Below are positions 15,177 through 15,676 of a stretch of 15,676 bases of DNA, in pieces; the first letter of the stretch is position 1; each line of letters begins with the position of its first letter. The notes under the pieces were generated by a model, which was given only the letters and a program-made list of their open reading frames with translations, had not been told where the DNA came from and searched no databases. The stretch is from positions 1-15,676 of the forward strand of contig JAUVBI010000047.1 of NCBI GenBank assembly GCA_030591305.1, read 5' to 3'. The translations under genes were made by a program, and so were the position numbers. The stretch comes from Pseudomonadota bacterium (GTDB taxonomy: Bacteria; Pseudomonadota; Gammaproteobacteria; Pseudomonadales; Halieaceae).

Positions 15177-15676
15177 ATGACTAGCCCTATTCGAATGCCT
15201 ATTTTGGAAAACTGGTTTATTGCCCTGTTGCTGTCTCTGGCACTGGGGCTTTGCTCACTGACCTCCCAGCAGGCCTTTGCCGACGAGGCAGACAACGATA
15301 CGCAAATAGAAGAACATGCCGATGATCCAGAGGAGGATGACGACTCAGACGACGATGATGATGATGACAATCCCAAAGGCAACAAGGGGAAAAACAAGGG
15401 TAATCAGGGCAAGAACAAAAGCGGCGATGATGATTCCGACGAAATCGCTAAAGGGGGCAAGCCCCACTGCCAGAAAAGTGCCCAGTACTTGTTTCTCGCC
15501 TGCAAGCACCTGACCCAGGCGGCGCGCTGGGAAGGGCTGGCTGAATGTGAAAACACTCTGGACCGAGACGAGCGCAGTGACTGCATTACTCTGAACAGGG
15601 AGTTTTTTGCCAGTGACAAGCAAAGCTGCCGCACCCAGAGAAATTCCCGCAAGGGCGTTTGCGAAGAAGTAGGCCG
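15177..15676 (+). CDS. Secreted acidic, Cys-patterned protein, 3' end outside the window
   Basis: The ATG at 15177 opens a frame with 166 codons in view and no stop before the window ends. Residues ~13-36 form a signal peptide (hydrophobic FIALLLSLALGLCSLTS, then QQAFA/DE). Then comes an acidic stretch with a run of eight Asp interrupted once by Ser, a Gly/Asn/Lys-rich linker (GNKGKNKGNQGKNK), a second short acidic patch, and a helical-looking domain with six cysteines. Cysteine spacings are x10, x14, x11, x14, x10, which read the same in both directions and suggest disulfide-linked helical hairpins in the periplasm or outside the cell. I do not recognise the family. Metal or calcium binding by the acidic tract is possible but not shown. 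Codon use looks normal for the region. Confidence 0.75.
   Translation, partial: MTSPIRMPILENWFIALLLSLALGLCSLTSQQAFADEADNDTQIEEHADDPEEDDDSDDDDDDDNPKGNKGKNKGNQGKNKSGDDDSDEIAKGGKPHCQKSAQYLFLACKHLTQAARWEGLAECENTLDRDERSDCITLNREFFASDKQSCRTQRNSRKGVCEEVG

Noticed and set aside
15083..15397. Minus-strand frame with a poly-Ser stretch
   Set aside because: The serine run is the complement of the Asp-codon repeats of the plus-strand secreted protein, which has a signal peptide, a ribosome binding site and a promoter.

Overview
The window looks like a chromosomal segment of a Gram-negative proteobacterium, most likely a marine or aquatic gammaproteobacterium. The evidence is a long TonB-dependent outer-membrane receptor, a Tat-exported periplasmic molybdoenzyme, moderate GC content and Shine-Dalgarno-led genes. 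No rRNA, tRNA, CRISPR array or complete insertion sequence is visible. The genus cannot be fixed from the sequence alone.

Region 1 (1-2382) is accessory or decaying DNA. It starts with a nested inverted repeat resembling IS21-type ends, followed by an intact minus-strand Fic-domain protein gene. Five tandem 11-bp repeats lie against the fic start codon. Next is a GabT-like aminotransferase pseudogene with two large internal deletions and a further frameshift. A short frameshifted remnant of an upstream gene overlaps its start.

Region 2 (2383-6883) is a plus-strand uptake and redox group. It encodes a 899-aa TonB-dependent receptor, then, after an attenuator-like hairpin, two tandem paralogous PepSY-type membrane proteins. 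The second carries a C-terminal 2Fe-2S ferredoxin domain. The arrangement suggests import of a ligand across the outer membrane and electron transfer from the cytoplasm through the inner membrane, as in siderophore reduction, although no Fur box was seen.

Region 3 (6957-15076) is a compact plus-strand operon. A 34-bp palindrome, a good TetR-operator candidate, precedes a TetR regulator. The regulator overlaps the gene for a DMSO-reductase-family (type II) molybdenum catalytic subunit. An NarH-like four-cluster Fe-S beta subunit, a heme-b gamma subunit and a TorD/DdhD-type chaperone follow with overlaps or tiny gaps. The order alpha-beta-gamma-chaperone is that of ethylbenzene-dehydrogenase-like enzymes, which hydroxylate hydrocarbons or sterol side chains with water. 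The substrate here is unknown. The last gene encodes an unusual two-domain protein, a degenerate 6-phosphogluconolactonase/NagB-like domain fused to an alpha/beta-hydrolase domain. This is the most novel item in the window.

Region 4 (15077-15676) has its own promoter and the start of a gene for a secreted protein. That protein has a poly-Asp tract, a Gly/Asn/Lys-rich linker and a six-cysteine domain with mirror-symmetric spacing. The gene runs off the window edge.
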